Origin: Pseudomonadota bacterium
GTDB lineage: Bacteria; Pseudomonadota; Alphaproteobacteria; Sphingomonadales; Sphingomonadaceae
Reading direction: 5' to 3'
NCBI GenBank assembly: GCA_963205175.1
Contig: CAUJIW010000161.1
Span: 1-32,990, forward strand
DNA length: 32,990 nt
Shown here piece after piece: positions 1 through 7,514 of this stretch (positions are counted from its first letter, which is position 1; every line of letters starts with the position of its first letter). The notes under the pieces are model-generated. The model saw nothing but the letters and a program-made list of their open reading frames with translations, searched no databases and was not told the origin of the DNA. The translations under genes and the position numbers were made by a program.

Positions 1-248
1 GCGTTGGGGAACACCTCGGCCTCGTAGACCGCCTTCACATGCTTGCCCGCCGGCAGCATGGACACCACCACATCGGCGTCCCTCACGGCTTCCGCCGTGG
101 TCGCGGCCGCCGTGCAGCCGGCCTCGACCGCCTTGTCCAGATTGGCGGCGACGAGATCGAACGCGCGAACCGTGTGGCCGGCCTTGGCGAGGTTGGCGGC
201 CATGCCGCCGCCCATGTTGCCGACGCCGATGAATGCAATGGTCGCCAT
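1..248 (-). CDS. mmsB: 3-hydroxyisobutyrate dehydrogenase, N-terminal part (cut by window edge)
   Basis: Only the first 82 codons are present; the gene runs off the left edge. The protein starts MATIAFIGVGNMGGGMAANLAKAGHTV, with the Rossmann GxGxMGxxMAxNL nucleotide-binding motif of the beta-hydroxyacid dehydrogenase family, and continues with a VVVSMLPAG segment usual for this family. The enzyme oxidises 3-hydroxyisobutyrate to methylmalonate semialdehyde with NAD in valine degradation. The ATG at 246-248 lies 5 nt after the stop codon of the upstream acyl-CoA dehydrogenase, and its AAGGA ribosome site overlaps that stop, so the two are translated from one message. The neighbouring mmsA, which uses the product, supports 3-hydroxyisobutyrate over other substrates of the family. 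The catalytic Lys region is outside the window. Confidence 0.88.
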   Translation of the reverse strand, partial: MATIAFIGVGNMGGGMAANLAKAGHTVRAFDLVAANLDKAVEAGCTAAATTAEAVRDADVVVSMLPAGKHVKAVYEAEVFPN

Positions 249-253
249 GATCC

Positions 254-1393
254 TTACCCCTTCAGCATTTCGCGCGAGATGACGACGCGCATGATTTCGT
301 TGGTGCCTTCGAGAATCTGGTTCACCCGCAGGTCGCGCACGATGCGCTCGATCTCGTAGTCCTTCAGGTAACCGTAGCCGCCGTGGATCTGCAGCGCCTC
401 GTTGGCGACGCGGAAGCCGGTGTCGGTGGCCAGCCGCTTGGCCATCGCCGAGAAGCGGGTCTTGCGGGCATCGCCGGCATCCAGCGCGGCCGCCGCCCGG
501 TAGAGCAGCAGGCGAGCGGCTTCCAGTTCAGTCTCCATGTCGGCCAGCTTGAACTGGGTGGCCTGGAAGTCGGCGATCGCCTTGCCGAACTGCTGGCGGG
601 TCTTGGCGTAGGCGATGGCGCGCTCCAGCGCTTCCTGCGCGCCACCCAGCGAACAGGCGCCGATGTTGAGGCGGCCGCCGTCGAGACCGGACATGGCGAT
701 CTTGAAGCCCATGCCTTCCTCGCCCAGCCGGTTGGCCACCGGCACGCGGCAGTTGTCGAAGTTGACGATGGCGGTCGGCTGGGCCGTCCAGCCCATCTTC
801 TTCTCGTTGGCGCCGAACGACAGGCCCGGCGTGCCCTTCTCGACCACCAGCGTCGAGATGCCCTTGGCGCCGGATTCGCCGGTGCGCACCATCACCACAT
901 AGATGTCGGAGTAGCCGGCGCCCGAGATGAACGCCTTGGCGCCGTTGAGCACATAATGGTCGCCGTCGCGTTCGGCGCGGGTGCGCAGGCTGGCGGCGTC
1001 CGAACCCGAGGACGGTTCGGTCAGGCAGTAGCTGGCGATCAGGTCCATGGTGGTCAGGCGCGGCAGCCAGCGGCGACGCTGCTCGTCGGAGCCGTTGGTG
1101 TCGATCATCCACGCCGCCATGTTGTGGATGGTGAGGAAGCTGGTGTGGCTGATGTCGCCGGCGGCCAGCGCCTCGAAGATCAGCGCCGCGTCCAGCCGGC
1201 TGAGCGCCGAGCCGCCGACGTCGTCGCGGATATAGACGCCGCCGAAGCCGAGGCTCGCCGCCTCCTTCAGCACGTCGCGGTCCAGCGTCTTTTCCTCTTC
1301 CCAGCGCATGGCGTTGGGACGCAGCCGGTCGGCGGCGAACTTGCGCGCCATGTCCTGGATCAGCAACTGGTCTTCGGTGAGGTTGAAATCCAT
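254..1393 (-). CDS. Acyl-CoA dehydrogenase, isobutyryl-CoA dehydrogenase (ACAD8) type
   Basis: A 379-residue flavoprotein that would oxidise isobutyryl-CoA to methacrylyl-CoA in valine degradation, passing electrons to ETF. Visible family marks are the FAD/substrate segment SYCLTEPSSGSDAASL, the LNGAKAFISGAG segment typical of the ACAD8 group, ARTRQQFGKAI-like helix residues, HGGYGY, and the C-terminal ILEGTNEIMR whose Glu is the catalytic base. The chosen ATG at 1391-1393 (MDFNLTEDQ) has a GGAAAG site upstream; a reading frame extends 11 codons further but gives an unusual N-terminus. It sits between mmsA and mmsB, which makes isobutyryl-CoA more likely than straight-chain acyl-CoA; 2-methylbutyryl-CoA could also be a substrate. 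Confidence 0.9.
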   Translation of the reverse strand: MDFNLTEDQLLIQDMARKFAADRLRPNAMRWEEEKTLDRDVLKEAASLGFGGVYIRDDVGGSALSRLDAALIFEALAAGDISHTSFLTIHNMAAWMIDTNGSDEQRRRWLPRLTTMDLIASYCLTEPSSGSDAASLRTRAERDGDHYVLNGAKAFISGAGYSDIYVVMVRTGESGAKGISTLVVEKGTPGLSFGANEKKMGWTAQPTAIVNFDNCRVPVANRLGEEGMGFKIAMSGLDGGRLNIGACSLGGAQEALERAIAYAKTRQQFGKAIADFQATQFKLADMETELEAARLLLYRAAAALDAGDARKTRFSAMAKRLATDTGFRVANEALQIHGGYGYLKDYEIERIVRDLRVNQILEGTNEIMRVVISREMLKG

Positions 1394-1425
1394 GGTGTGC
1401 TTTCCGCTTCTTTCCAGAATCGTCA

Positions 1426-1446
1426 TGCCCGGACATAATCCGGGCA
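1426..1446. repeat. Inverted repeat (hairpin) in the mmsA/acyl-CoA dehydrogenase spacer
   Basis: Perfect 8-bp arms TGCCCGGA and TCCGGGCA flank a 5-nt loop (CATAA). It lies 32 bp upstream of the acyl-CoA dehydrogenase start. It shares a GCCCGG core with the hairpins at 1474-1496 and 4054-4084, as expected of a dispersed REP-like element, but only this window was inspected. Confidence 0.6.
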
Positions 1447-1473
1447 GCCCTGTCAGCGCCAGTGGCGACGGAT

Positions 1474-1496
1474 CGGCCGGGCCTGACGCCCGGCCG
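1474..1496 (-). terminator. GC-rich hairpin after mmsA, possible attenuator or terminator
   Basis: Perfect 9-bp arms CGGCCGGGC and GCCCGGCCG with a 5-nt loop start 17 bp past the mmsA stop codon. No T-run follows, so full rho-independent termination is doubtful; partial termination or mRNA 3'-end protection between mmsA and the next gene is equally possible. The 9-mer CCCTGTCAG occurs on both sides (1448-1456 and 1498-1506). Confidence 0.5.
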
Positions 1497-1512
1497 TCCC
1501 TGTCAGGAGCGA

Positions 1513-3012
1513 TCAGCGCATCGTCGGGATGACGAATGCCTGATCCTCGACCGCGCCACCGCTCGGCCAGCGCTGGGTGACGGTCTTCACCTTGGTGAAG
1601 AAGCGCACGCCTTCCATGCCATGCTGGTTCATGTCACCGAACGCCGAGCGCTTCCAGCCGCCGAAGGTGTGGTAGGCCAGCGGCACCGGGATCGGCACGT
1701 TGATGCCGACCATGCCGACATTGACCCGCGCGGCGAAGTCGCGCGCGGTGTTGCCGTTGCGGGTGAAGATCGCCACGCCATTGCCGTACTGGTGCTGGCT
1801 CGGCAGGGCCAGCGCTTCCTCGAAGGTCTCGGCGCGGACGATCTGCAGCACCGGGCCGAAGATTTCCTCCTGATAGCTGCGCATGGTCGGCTTGACGTTG
1901 TCGAACAGCGACGGGCCGATGAAGAAGCCTTTCTCGAAGCCCTGCAGCACGAAGTCGCGGCCATCGATCAGCAGGTCGGCGCCTTCGTCGACGCCCATCT
2001 GGATATAGCCCTTGACCTTCTCGCGGTGGGCGGCGGTGACCACCGGGCCGTACTGGGCATCGGCATCGGTGGAGATGCCGACCTTCATCTTCTCGATTTC
2101 CGGCCGCAGACGCTCCAGCAGCGCCTCCGCCGTGCCCTTGCCCACCGGCACCGCGACAGGCAGCGCCATGCAGCGCTCGCCGGCGGAACCGTAGGCCGAG
2201 CCCACCAGGTCCTTGACCACCTGGTCGAGGTCGGCGTCGGGCATGACGATGCCGTGGTTCTTGGCGCCACCCATGGCCTGGACGCGCTTGCCGTTGGCGG
2301 CACCCGTCAGATAGACATACTGGGCGATGTCGGAGGAACCGACGAAGCTCACCGCCTTGACGTCAGGGTGATGCAGGATGGCGTCCACCGCCACCTTGTC
2401 GCCGTGGATGACGTTGAGCACGCCTTCCGGCGCACCGGCCTCCAGCATCAGCTCCGCCAGACGCACCGGCACGCTGGGGTCGCGCTCGGAAGGCTTCAGC
2501 ACGAAGGTGTTGCCGCAGGCGATGGCGACGCCGAACATCCACATCGGAATCATGCCCGGGAAGTTGAACGGGGTGATGCCGGCGCAGACGCCCAGCGGCT
2601 GGCGCATCGAGAACACGTCGATGCCCGGGCCGGCGCCCTCGGTGTACTCGCCCTTCTGCAGGTGCGGGATGCCGCAGGCGAACTCGATCACTTCCAGACC
2701 GCGCTGGATATCGCCCTTGGAGTCGGCGATCACCTTGCCGTGCTCGCGCGACAGCAGCTCGGCCAGCTCGTCCATGTGCTTCTCGATCAACCCCTTGAAG
2801 TTGAACAGCACGCGGGCGCGCCGCTGCGGGTTGGTGGCGGACCAGCCGGGGAAGGCCTTGAGGGCGGCCTGCACCGCCTGGTCGACTTCCGCCGCGGTGG
2901 CGAGCTGCACCCTGGCCTGAACCTCGCCGGTGTTGGGGTTGAACACGTCGCCGAACCGGCCGGACGTGCCGACCACCGACTTGGCCGCGATATAATGGTC
3001 GATCTGCCGCAT
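1513..3012 (-). CDS. mmsA: CoA-acylating methylmalonate-semialdehyde dehydrogenase
   Basis: A 499-residue aldehyde dehydrogenase-superfamily enzyme that converts methylmalonate semialdehyde plus CoA and NAD to propionyl-CoA and CO2, the last step of valine catabolism. Visible features are FNFPGMIPMWMFGVAIACGN, the cofactor segment KPSERDPSVP, VSFVGSSDIAQYVY, and the catalytic cysteine in SAGERCMALPVAV; the Cys-Met-Ala context is typical of MMSDH rather than of generic aldehyde dehydrogenases. The C-terminus has GGWKRSAFGDMNQHG. The ATG at 3010-3012 was chosen because a GAGGGA ribosome site precedes it and MRQIDHYI is a normal family start; the frame stays open upstream but without homologous sequence. 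It is divergent from the LysR gene and is the first gene of the valine module. Confidence 0.95.
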   Translation of the reverse strand: MRQIDHYIAAKSVVGTSGRFGDVFNPNTGEVQARVQLATAAEVDQAVQAALKAFPGWSATNPQRRARVLFNFKGLIEKHMDELAELLSREHGKVIADSKGDIQRGLEVIEFACGIPHLQKGEYTEGAGPGIDVFSMRQPLGVCAGITPFNFPGMIPMWMFGVAIACGNTFVLKPSERDPSVPVRLAELMLEAGAPEGVLNVIHGDKVAVDAILHHPDVKAVSFVGSSDIAQYVYLTGAANGKRVQAMGGAKNHGIVMPDADLDQVVKDLVGSAYGSAGERCMALPVAVPVGKGTAEALLERLRPEIEKMKVGISTDADAQYGPVVTAAHREKVKGYIQMGVDEGADLLIDGRDFVLQGFEKGFFIGPSLFDNVKPTMRSYQEEIFGPVLQIVRAETFEEALALPSQHQYGNGVAIFTRNGNTARDFAARVNVGMVGINVPIPVPLAYHTFGGWKRSAFGDMNQHGMEGVRFFTKVKTVTQRWPSGGAVEDQAFVIPTMR

Positions 3013-3131
3013 GGATCCATTCCCTCGTTTTACAAAGCGTGCGCTGCCTATATGCTGTGCACCAATACCTGTACCAGACTCGTTTTGCGCCGATCTACTG
3101 TGCAAAGTTACAATGACGGGAGGCGTCCGCC
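3013..3131. promoter_or_regulatory. Divergent mmsA / LysR control region
   Basis: This 119-bp spacer must hold the promoters of both divergent genes and is richer in A/T than its surroundings. A dyad TTTGC (3084-3088) N13 GCAAA (3102-3106) could be a LysR-type site, and an imperfect dyad GTGCA N8 TGTAC lies at 3057-3074. CTCGTTTT is repeated at 3024-3031 and 3079-3086, and CTGTGCA at 3055-3061 and 3098-3104. LysR proteins usually bind in the region shared with their divergent target, so autoregulation plus mmsA control is the natural reading. Exact -35/-10 boxes could not be assigned. Confidence 0.55.
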
Positions 3132-4046
3132 GTGTTCGACTGGAACGACCTGCGCTTCTTCCTCGCCGTGGCCCGCCATGGCCGGCTGATCGACGCCGGC
3201 CGCAAGCTGGGGGTCGACCATACCACGGTTGCCCGCCGGATTGGCGCTCTTGAGCAGGCCATCGGCTGCCGGCTGTTCCATCGCTCGCCGCGCGGCCTGA
3301 CCCTCACCGAGGCCGGCCACCGGCTGGTGGCGCACGCCGACCGCATGGAAAGCGAGGCCACCACCATCGTAGAGGAGATGGCCGGCCAGGACGTGCAGGT
3401 GACCGGCACCGTGCGGCTGGCGACGCCGGAGGCGTTCGGCGCCTATCTGGTCGCCCCCAACATCCCGCTGTTCAACCAGCTCTACCCGCAGCTCAACCTC
3501 GAACTGGTGGCGGAGAACCGGGCGATCAGCCTGTCGAAGCGGGAGGCCGACATCGCCATCATGCTGGGCCGGCCACCATCGGGCCGGCTGTTCGCCCGCA
3601 AGCTGACCAACTACGCGCTGGGCCTCTATGGCAGCGCCGACTATCTCGCCGGCCGACCGCCGATCAGCAACGCCGACGACCTGCGCGGCCATGGCTTCAT
3701 CAGCTACATCGAGGATCTGGTGGCGATCCCGCAGCTGAAGTCGCTGACCGACGTGGTGCCCGGCGCGCAGGTGCTGTTCCGCTCCAACTCCATCGTCGCG
3801 CAGCAGAACGCCGTCGCCGCCGGCCTCGGGCTCGGGCTGCTGCACCACTTCTCCGCCGGTCACGATCCCCGGCTGGTGCCGCTGCTGACCGCCGACATCC
3901 GCATCGAGCGGGCTTACTGGGTGGTGGTGCACGCCGACCTGCGCACGCTGCCGCGCATCCGCGCCGTGGTCGACTTCCTGCAGGCCATCGTCGACCGGCA
4001 GCGCGCCCAGCTCGACGGCCCGTCGGGCATGGTCGAAGCGGCCTGA
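3132..4046 (+). CDS. LysR-family transcriptional regulator
   Basis: A 304-residue LysR-type regulator. Residues 2-62 form the winged helix-turn-helix (DLRFFLAVARHGRLIDAGRKL ... TTVARRIGALE ... LFHRSPRGLTLTEAG); from about residue 90 the periplasmic-binding-protein-like effector domain follows (VRLATPEAFGAYLVAPNIP ... ADIAIMLGRP). The start is GTG at 3132 with a GGGAGG site ten bases upstream; no ATG fits the family N-terminus. It is transcribed away from mmsA across a 119-bp spacer, so control of valine/branched-chain degradation is likely, but the effector cannot be read from the sequence. It converges on the acyl-CoA dehydrogenase at 4103-5326 with a hairpin between them. Confidence 0.93.
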   Translation: MFDWNDLRFFLAVARHGRLIDAGRKLGVDHTTVARRIGALEQAIGCRLFHRSPRGLTLTEAGHRLVAHADRMESEATTIVEEMAGQDVQVTGTVRLATPEAFGAYLVAPNIPLFNQLYPQLNLELVAENRAISLSKREADIAIMLGRPPSGRLFARKLTNYALGLYGSADYLAGRPPISNADDLRGHGFISYIEDLVAIPQLKSLTDVVPGAQVLFRSNSIVAQQNAVAAGLGLGLLHHFSAGHDPRLVPLLTADIRIERAYWVVVHADLRTLPRIRAVVDFLQAIVDRQRAQLDGPSGMVEAA

Positions 4047-4053
4047 GCGGTCA

Positions 4054-4084
4054 GGCCCGGCACCGCACCCCGCGATGCCGGGCC
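4054..4084. terminator. Bidirectional hairpin between convergent genes
   Basis: Perfect 9-bp arms GGCCCGGCA (4054-4062) and TGCCGGGCC (4076-4084) enclose a 13-nt loop in the 56-bp gap between the convergent LysR and acyl-CoA dehydrogenase genes. The location fits a shared terminator. No T-tract follows on either strand, so rho-assisted or weak termination is possible. Confidence 0.55.
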
Positions 4085-4102
4085 GATCCCGCCAATGCCC
4101 GC

Positions 4103-5326
4103 CTATCGCCCGGTCGGCAGGTCCTTGAACGCGATGTCCTTGTCCACCCGCACGTCGCCGGGCAGGCCCAGCACCCGCTCGGCGATGATGTTGCGCAAAA
4201 TCTCGTCGGTGCCGCCGGCGATGCGCAGACCCGGCGCGAACATGAAGTTGCGGTGGAACAGGCCGCCGAACGGCGCCTCGGCCGGATCGTTGAGGATGCC
4301 GTACTGGTCGGCGAGGTCGAGCGCCATCGCCGACATTTCCTGCATCTGGTTGGCCGAGACGATCTTGCCGATCGAGGCCTCCGGCCCCGGCGTCTGGCCG
4401 CGCGACAACGCGGTCAGGGTGCGGAACTTGGTGAACTTCAGCCCCTGTGCCGCCACATACCAGTCCGCCAGTTTCTCGCGGAAGGCCTGGTCGGCCATGG
4501 CCGGCCGGCCACCGAGGTCGAGCGCGCGGGCCAGCGCCATCAGCTCCTCCGGCGTCGGGCCGTAGCCGGTGCCTACCGCCAGACGCTCGTTCATCAGCGT
4601 CACCAGCGCCACCTGCCAGCCGGCGCCCACTTCACCCAGCCGCTGGCTGTCGGGAATGCGCACGTCGGTGAAATAGACCTCGTTGAACTCGCGGTCGCCC
4701 GACATCTGGTGGATCGGACGAGCCTCCACCCCCGGCGCCTTCATGTCCACCCAGAACATGGTGAGGCCCTTGTGTTTGGGCACATCCGGGTTGGTGCGGG
4801 TGAGCAGGATGCCGAAGTCGGAGAAGTGCGCGCCCGAGGTCCACACCTTCTGGCCGTTGACCACCCAGTCGTCGCCATCGCGCACCGCGCGGGTGCGCAG
4901 GCCGGCAACGTCGGAGCCCGCCGCCGGCTCGGAGAACAGCTGGCACCAGATTTCGTCACCGCGCACGGCGGGCGCCACGAAGCGCTGCTTGGTGGCGGTG
5001 TCGGCGAACGCCATCACGGTGGGCACGCACATGCCAAGGCCGATGGCAAAGACATTGGGCGGCGTTTCGAACTGCTCTTCCTCCTGGGCGTAGATCACCT
5101 GCTGGATCGGCGTGCCGCCGCGCCCGCCCAGCTCCTTGGGCCAGGTGATGCAGGCAAAGCCGGCCTCGGCCTTCTTGCGCTGCCAGGCCTTGGCCGCCTC
5201 CAGCGTCGCCGGATCGGAGCGCACGGCAAGTGGCGCCCCGTCGCCCTTGGGGCGGGCGTTGGCGGCGAGAAAGGCCCGCGCTTCGGCGCGGAAAGCGGCT
5301 TCTTCCGGTGAATCCTTGAAATCCAT
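4103..5326 (-). CDS. Acyl-CoA dehydrogenase, large-subunit type of a probable heteromer
   Basis: A 407-residue acyl-CoA dehydrogenase. The FAD/substrate segment CQLFSEPAAGSDVAGLRTRAV and the WVVNGQKVWTSGAH segment are intact. At the C-terminal place where MCAD-type enzymes carry the catalytic EGT, this protein has AGGTDEILRNIIAERVLG, so that Glu is absent. A Glu in the LMNERLAVG helix could serve as the base, as described for IVD/LCAD and for actinobacterial steroid-degrading FadE heteromers. The ATG at 5324-5326 has a GGGAGGA site. The gene lies 39 bp downstream of a second, shorter acyl-CoA dehydrogenase; such adjacent long/short pairs commonly form alpha2beta2 enzymes. Substrate unknown: a medium-chain, branched or cyclic side-chain acyl-CoA is possible. 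Confidence 0.88.
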   Translation of the reverse strand: MDFKDSPEEAAFRAEARAFLAANARPKGDGAPLAVRSDPATLEAAKAWQRKKAEAGFACITWPKELGGRGGTPIQQVIYAQEEEQFETPPNVFAIGLGMCVPTVMAFADTATKQRFVAPAVRGDEIWCQLFSEPAAGSDVAGLRTRAVRDGDDWVVNGQKVWTSGAHFSDFGILLTRTNPDVPKHKGLTMFWVDMKAPGVEARPIHQMSGDREFNEVYFTDVRIPDSQRLGEVGAGWQVALVTLMNERLAVGTGYGPTPEELMALARALDLGGRPAMADQAFREKLADWYVAAQGLKFTKFRTLTALSRGQTPGPEASIGKIVSANQMQEMSAMALDLADQYGILNDPAEAPFGGLFHRNFMFAPGLRIAGGTDEILRNIIAERVLGLPGDVRVDKDIAFKDLPTGR

Positions 5327-5365
5327 GACGTGTTCCTCCCCTCTATCCTGTTCAGGCCGGCCTGT

Positions 5366-6484
5366 TCAGGCCGCGTTGCGCTGTTCGAGCTGGCTGATCA
5401 GCCGCTCCTTCCACAGCCGCGGCGCACCGGCGACCAGCCGCAGCTGCTCCGACCGGCGATAGTGGAGGTGGCAGTCCGCCTCCCAGGTGAAGCCCATGCC
5501 GCCATGGGTCTGGATGTTTTCCTTGGCGGCGAACCAGTAGGCCTCGCTGCCCGCAATGCGCGCGGCCGCCGCCGCCAGCGGCAGCTCAGCGCCGCCTTCC
5601 TCCAGCGCCCAGGCGCCGAAATAGGCGTTGGAGCGGGCCAGTTCGCCCTTCACATACATATCCGCCAGCTTGTGCTTGATCGCCTGGTTGCCGCCGATGA
5701 CACGCCCGAAGGCATAGCGGTTGAGCGCATAGTCCTTGGCCATTTCCAGGCAGGCGTCAGTGCCGCCCACCTGTTCGAAAGCAAGCAGCACCGCCGCCCG
5801 GTCGAGCACCGCCTGGGCCAGCGCCCAGCCGTCGCCGGCGTCACCCAGCCGCTCGGCCGGCGCGCCGTCGAAGGTCACCCGCGCCACGTTGCGGGTGGGG
5901 TCGAGGCTCGCCAGCGTTTCCGCCCGCACGCCGCCACCGCGCGCATCGACCAGATACAAGCCGGCCTGACCCCCTTCCTGTGCCAGCACGATCAGCCGGT
6001 CGGCGATGGCGCCATCCGTCACCGGCACCTTGACGCCACTCAGCCGGCCGCCCTCGACGCGGCAACCCAGCGCGCTACCGGGAGCCGCCACGCCGGCGCC
6101 CTCGGCCACCGCCCAGGCGCCGATCAGATCGCCGGCGGCCACCGCCGGCAGCAGCGCCGCCTGCTGCTCGGACGAGCCCGCCAGCAACACGGCCTGGGTG
6201 AAGAAATAGACCGTCGAGGCAAACGGCACCGGCGCACAGGCGCGGCCCATTTCCTCGGCGATGGCGCACAGCGCGATCTGGCCGAGCCCCAGCCCGCCAT
6301 GCTGTTCGGCGATCGGAATGCCGAGCCAGCCCATCCCGGCGATCCTGCGCCACAGATCGGCGTCATAGCCGCGCGCCGGGTCGTTGAGCACGCCACGCGC
6401 CACGCGGCTGTCGCACTGTTCCTTGAGGAACTTGCGCGCCTGCTCCTTCATGAATTTCTGATCGTCGGAAAAATCAAAATCCAT
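5366..6484 (-). CDS. Acyl-CoA dehydrogenase, small-subunit type lacking the catalytic Glu
   Basis: A 372-residue acyl-CoA dehydrogenase-like protein. The fold signature is present (LGIPIAEQHGGLGLG, RYAFGRVIGGNQAIKHKLADMYV, IQTHGGMGFTWEADCHLHYRR), but the usual TEPxxGSD stretch is degenerate (AVAEGAGVAAPGSAL) and the C-terminal EGT is replaced by LRLVAGAPRLW. Such subunits are typically the non-catalytic partner in alpha2beta2 acyl-CoA dehydrogenases, where FAD binds between unlike subunits. The ATG at 6482-6484 is preferred (GGGGAG nine bases upstream) over a TTG two codons earlier that would sit too close to the site. The following gene, 39 bp away, is the likely partner. Independent activity is doubtful from the sequence. 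Confidence 0.87.
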   Translation of the reverse strand: MDFDFSDDQKFMKEQARKFLKEQCDSRVARGVLNDPARGYDADLWRRIAGMGWLGIPIAEQHGGLGLGQIALCAIAEEMGRACAPVPFASTVYFFTQAVLLAGSSEQQAALLPAVAAGDLIGAWAVAEGAGVAAPGSALGCRVEGGRLSGVKVPVTDGAIADRLIVLAQEGGQAGLYLVDARGGGVRAETLASLDPTRNVARVTFDGAPAERLGDAGDGWALAQAVLDRAAVLLAFEQVGGTDACLEMAKDYALNRYAFGRVIGGNQAIKHKLADMYVKGELARSNAYFGAWALEEGGAELPLAAAAARIAGSEAYWFAAKENIQTHGGMGFTWEADCHLHYRRSEQLRLVAGAPRLWKERLISQLEQRNAA

Positions 6485-6644
6485 TGTCAAAATCTCCCCA
6501 GGTCTGAAACGGCCGGTCCGGTGTTGTTGTTGGTGCGGACAATCGACCGATGGCTAAAAGCTCCTTGCAGGCAATGCCACCCGGTGGGCGTGGCAGGTCG
6601 GCGCATAATCCGCCGGACTGTCTGGCGCGCGGCGTCCTTGCGGA

Positions 6645-7508
6645 CTAGCGCAGGAAATGGATGCTGCCTTCCGGCGCGTAAATCTCATCCTCGTGCGCGG
6701 CGATCGACTCGGCGGTGAACGGCTCAGCACCGGTGGCAAAGCCCGCCCCGCTGACAAGCTTCAATTCCATCACATTGGTGCCGGTCGCCGTCAGCGTCTT
6801 GCCGGTGTGCTGCTTGGAAAGGTCGCTCACCATGTAGAGCACCACCGGCGCCAGCCGGTCCGGCGTCCACTTCTCGGCGATCTCGGGCGGGATCAGCCCT
6901 TCGGTCATCCGCGTGGCGGCCGTCGGCGCGAAGGCCCAGACGCGGATGCCATAGCGCATGCCCTCCAGCGCCAGCACGTGCGACAGGCCCCACAGGCCGG
7001 CCTTGGCCGCCGCGTAGTTCGACTGGCCGAAATTGCCGATGATGCCCGACGTCGAGGTGGTGTTGACAATGACGCCGCCGCCATTGTCCTTCATCCAGGC
7101 GAAAATCGGCTTGGTGACGCAGAACGCCCCCTTCAGGTGCACGGCGATCACCTGATCCCAGTCCTCCTCCTCGGTCTTGAGGAGGGTCTTGTCGCGCAGA
7201 ATGCCGGCGTTGTTGACCAGAATATCGACCCGGCCAAACGCCGCCAGTGCGGTTTCAAGAATGCTCTCGCCGCCGGCCATGGTGCGCACATCGGCGGCAT
7301 TGGCCACCGCCTCGCCCCCGGCGGCGCGGATTTCCTCGACCACCTTCTCGGCCGCCGGCGCGGTGCCGGCACCGGTGCCGTCGCGATTGCCGCCATAGTC
7401 GTTGACCACCACGCGCGCGCCTTCCCGCGCGAACAGCAGCGCATAGGCGCGCCCCAGGCCGCCGCCACCGCCCGTCACCACCGCCACCTTGCCCGTCAGC
7501 AGACCCAT
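6645..7508 (-). CDS. SDR-family (3R)-hydroxyacyl-CoA dehydrogenase-like protein
   Basis: A 287-residue short-chain dehydrogenase. Residues 12-19 (TGGGGGLG) form the NAD(P) site, followed by NNAG at 99-102, the Ser cluster near 152-154, and the catalytic YAAAK (Tyr165, Lys169). The long insert VVVNDYGGNRDGTGAGTAPAAEKVVEEI and the stretches NNAGILRDKTLLKTEEEDWD and SGIIGNFGQSNYAAAKAGL closely resemble the N-terminal dehydrogenase domain of peroxisomal multifunctional enzyme type 2 (HSD17B4). That suggests oxidation of a 3-hydroxyacyl-CoA in beta-oxidation rather than fatty-acid synthesis. The ribosome site (GGGAG) overlaps the end of the upstream ligase gene, 6 bp away, so the two are coupled. 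A steroid or other alcohol substrate cannot be excluded. Confidence 0.88.
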   Translation of the reverse strand: MGLLTGKVAVVTGGGGGLGRAYALLFAREGARVVVNDYGGNRDGTGAGTAPAAEKVVEEIRAAGGEAVANAADVRTMAGGESILETALAAFGRVDILVNNAGILRDKTLLKTEEEDWDQVIAVHLKGAFCVTKPIFAWMKDNGGGVIVNTTSTSGIIGNFGQSNYAAAKAGLWGLSHVLALEGMRYGIRVWAFAPTAATRMTEGLIPPEIAEKWTPDRLAPVVLYMVSDLSKQHTGKTLTATGTNVMELKLVSGAGFATGAEPFTAESIAAHEDEIYAPEGSIHFLR

Positions 7509-7514
7509 GAACGT

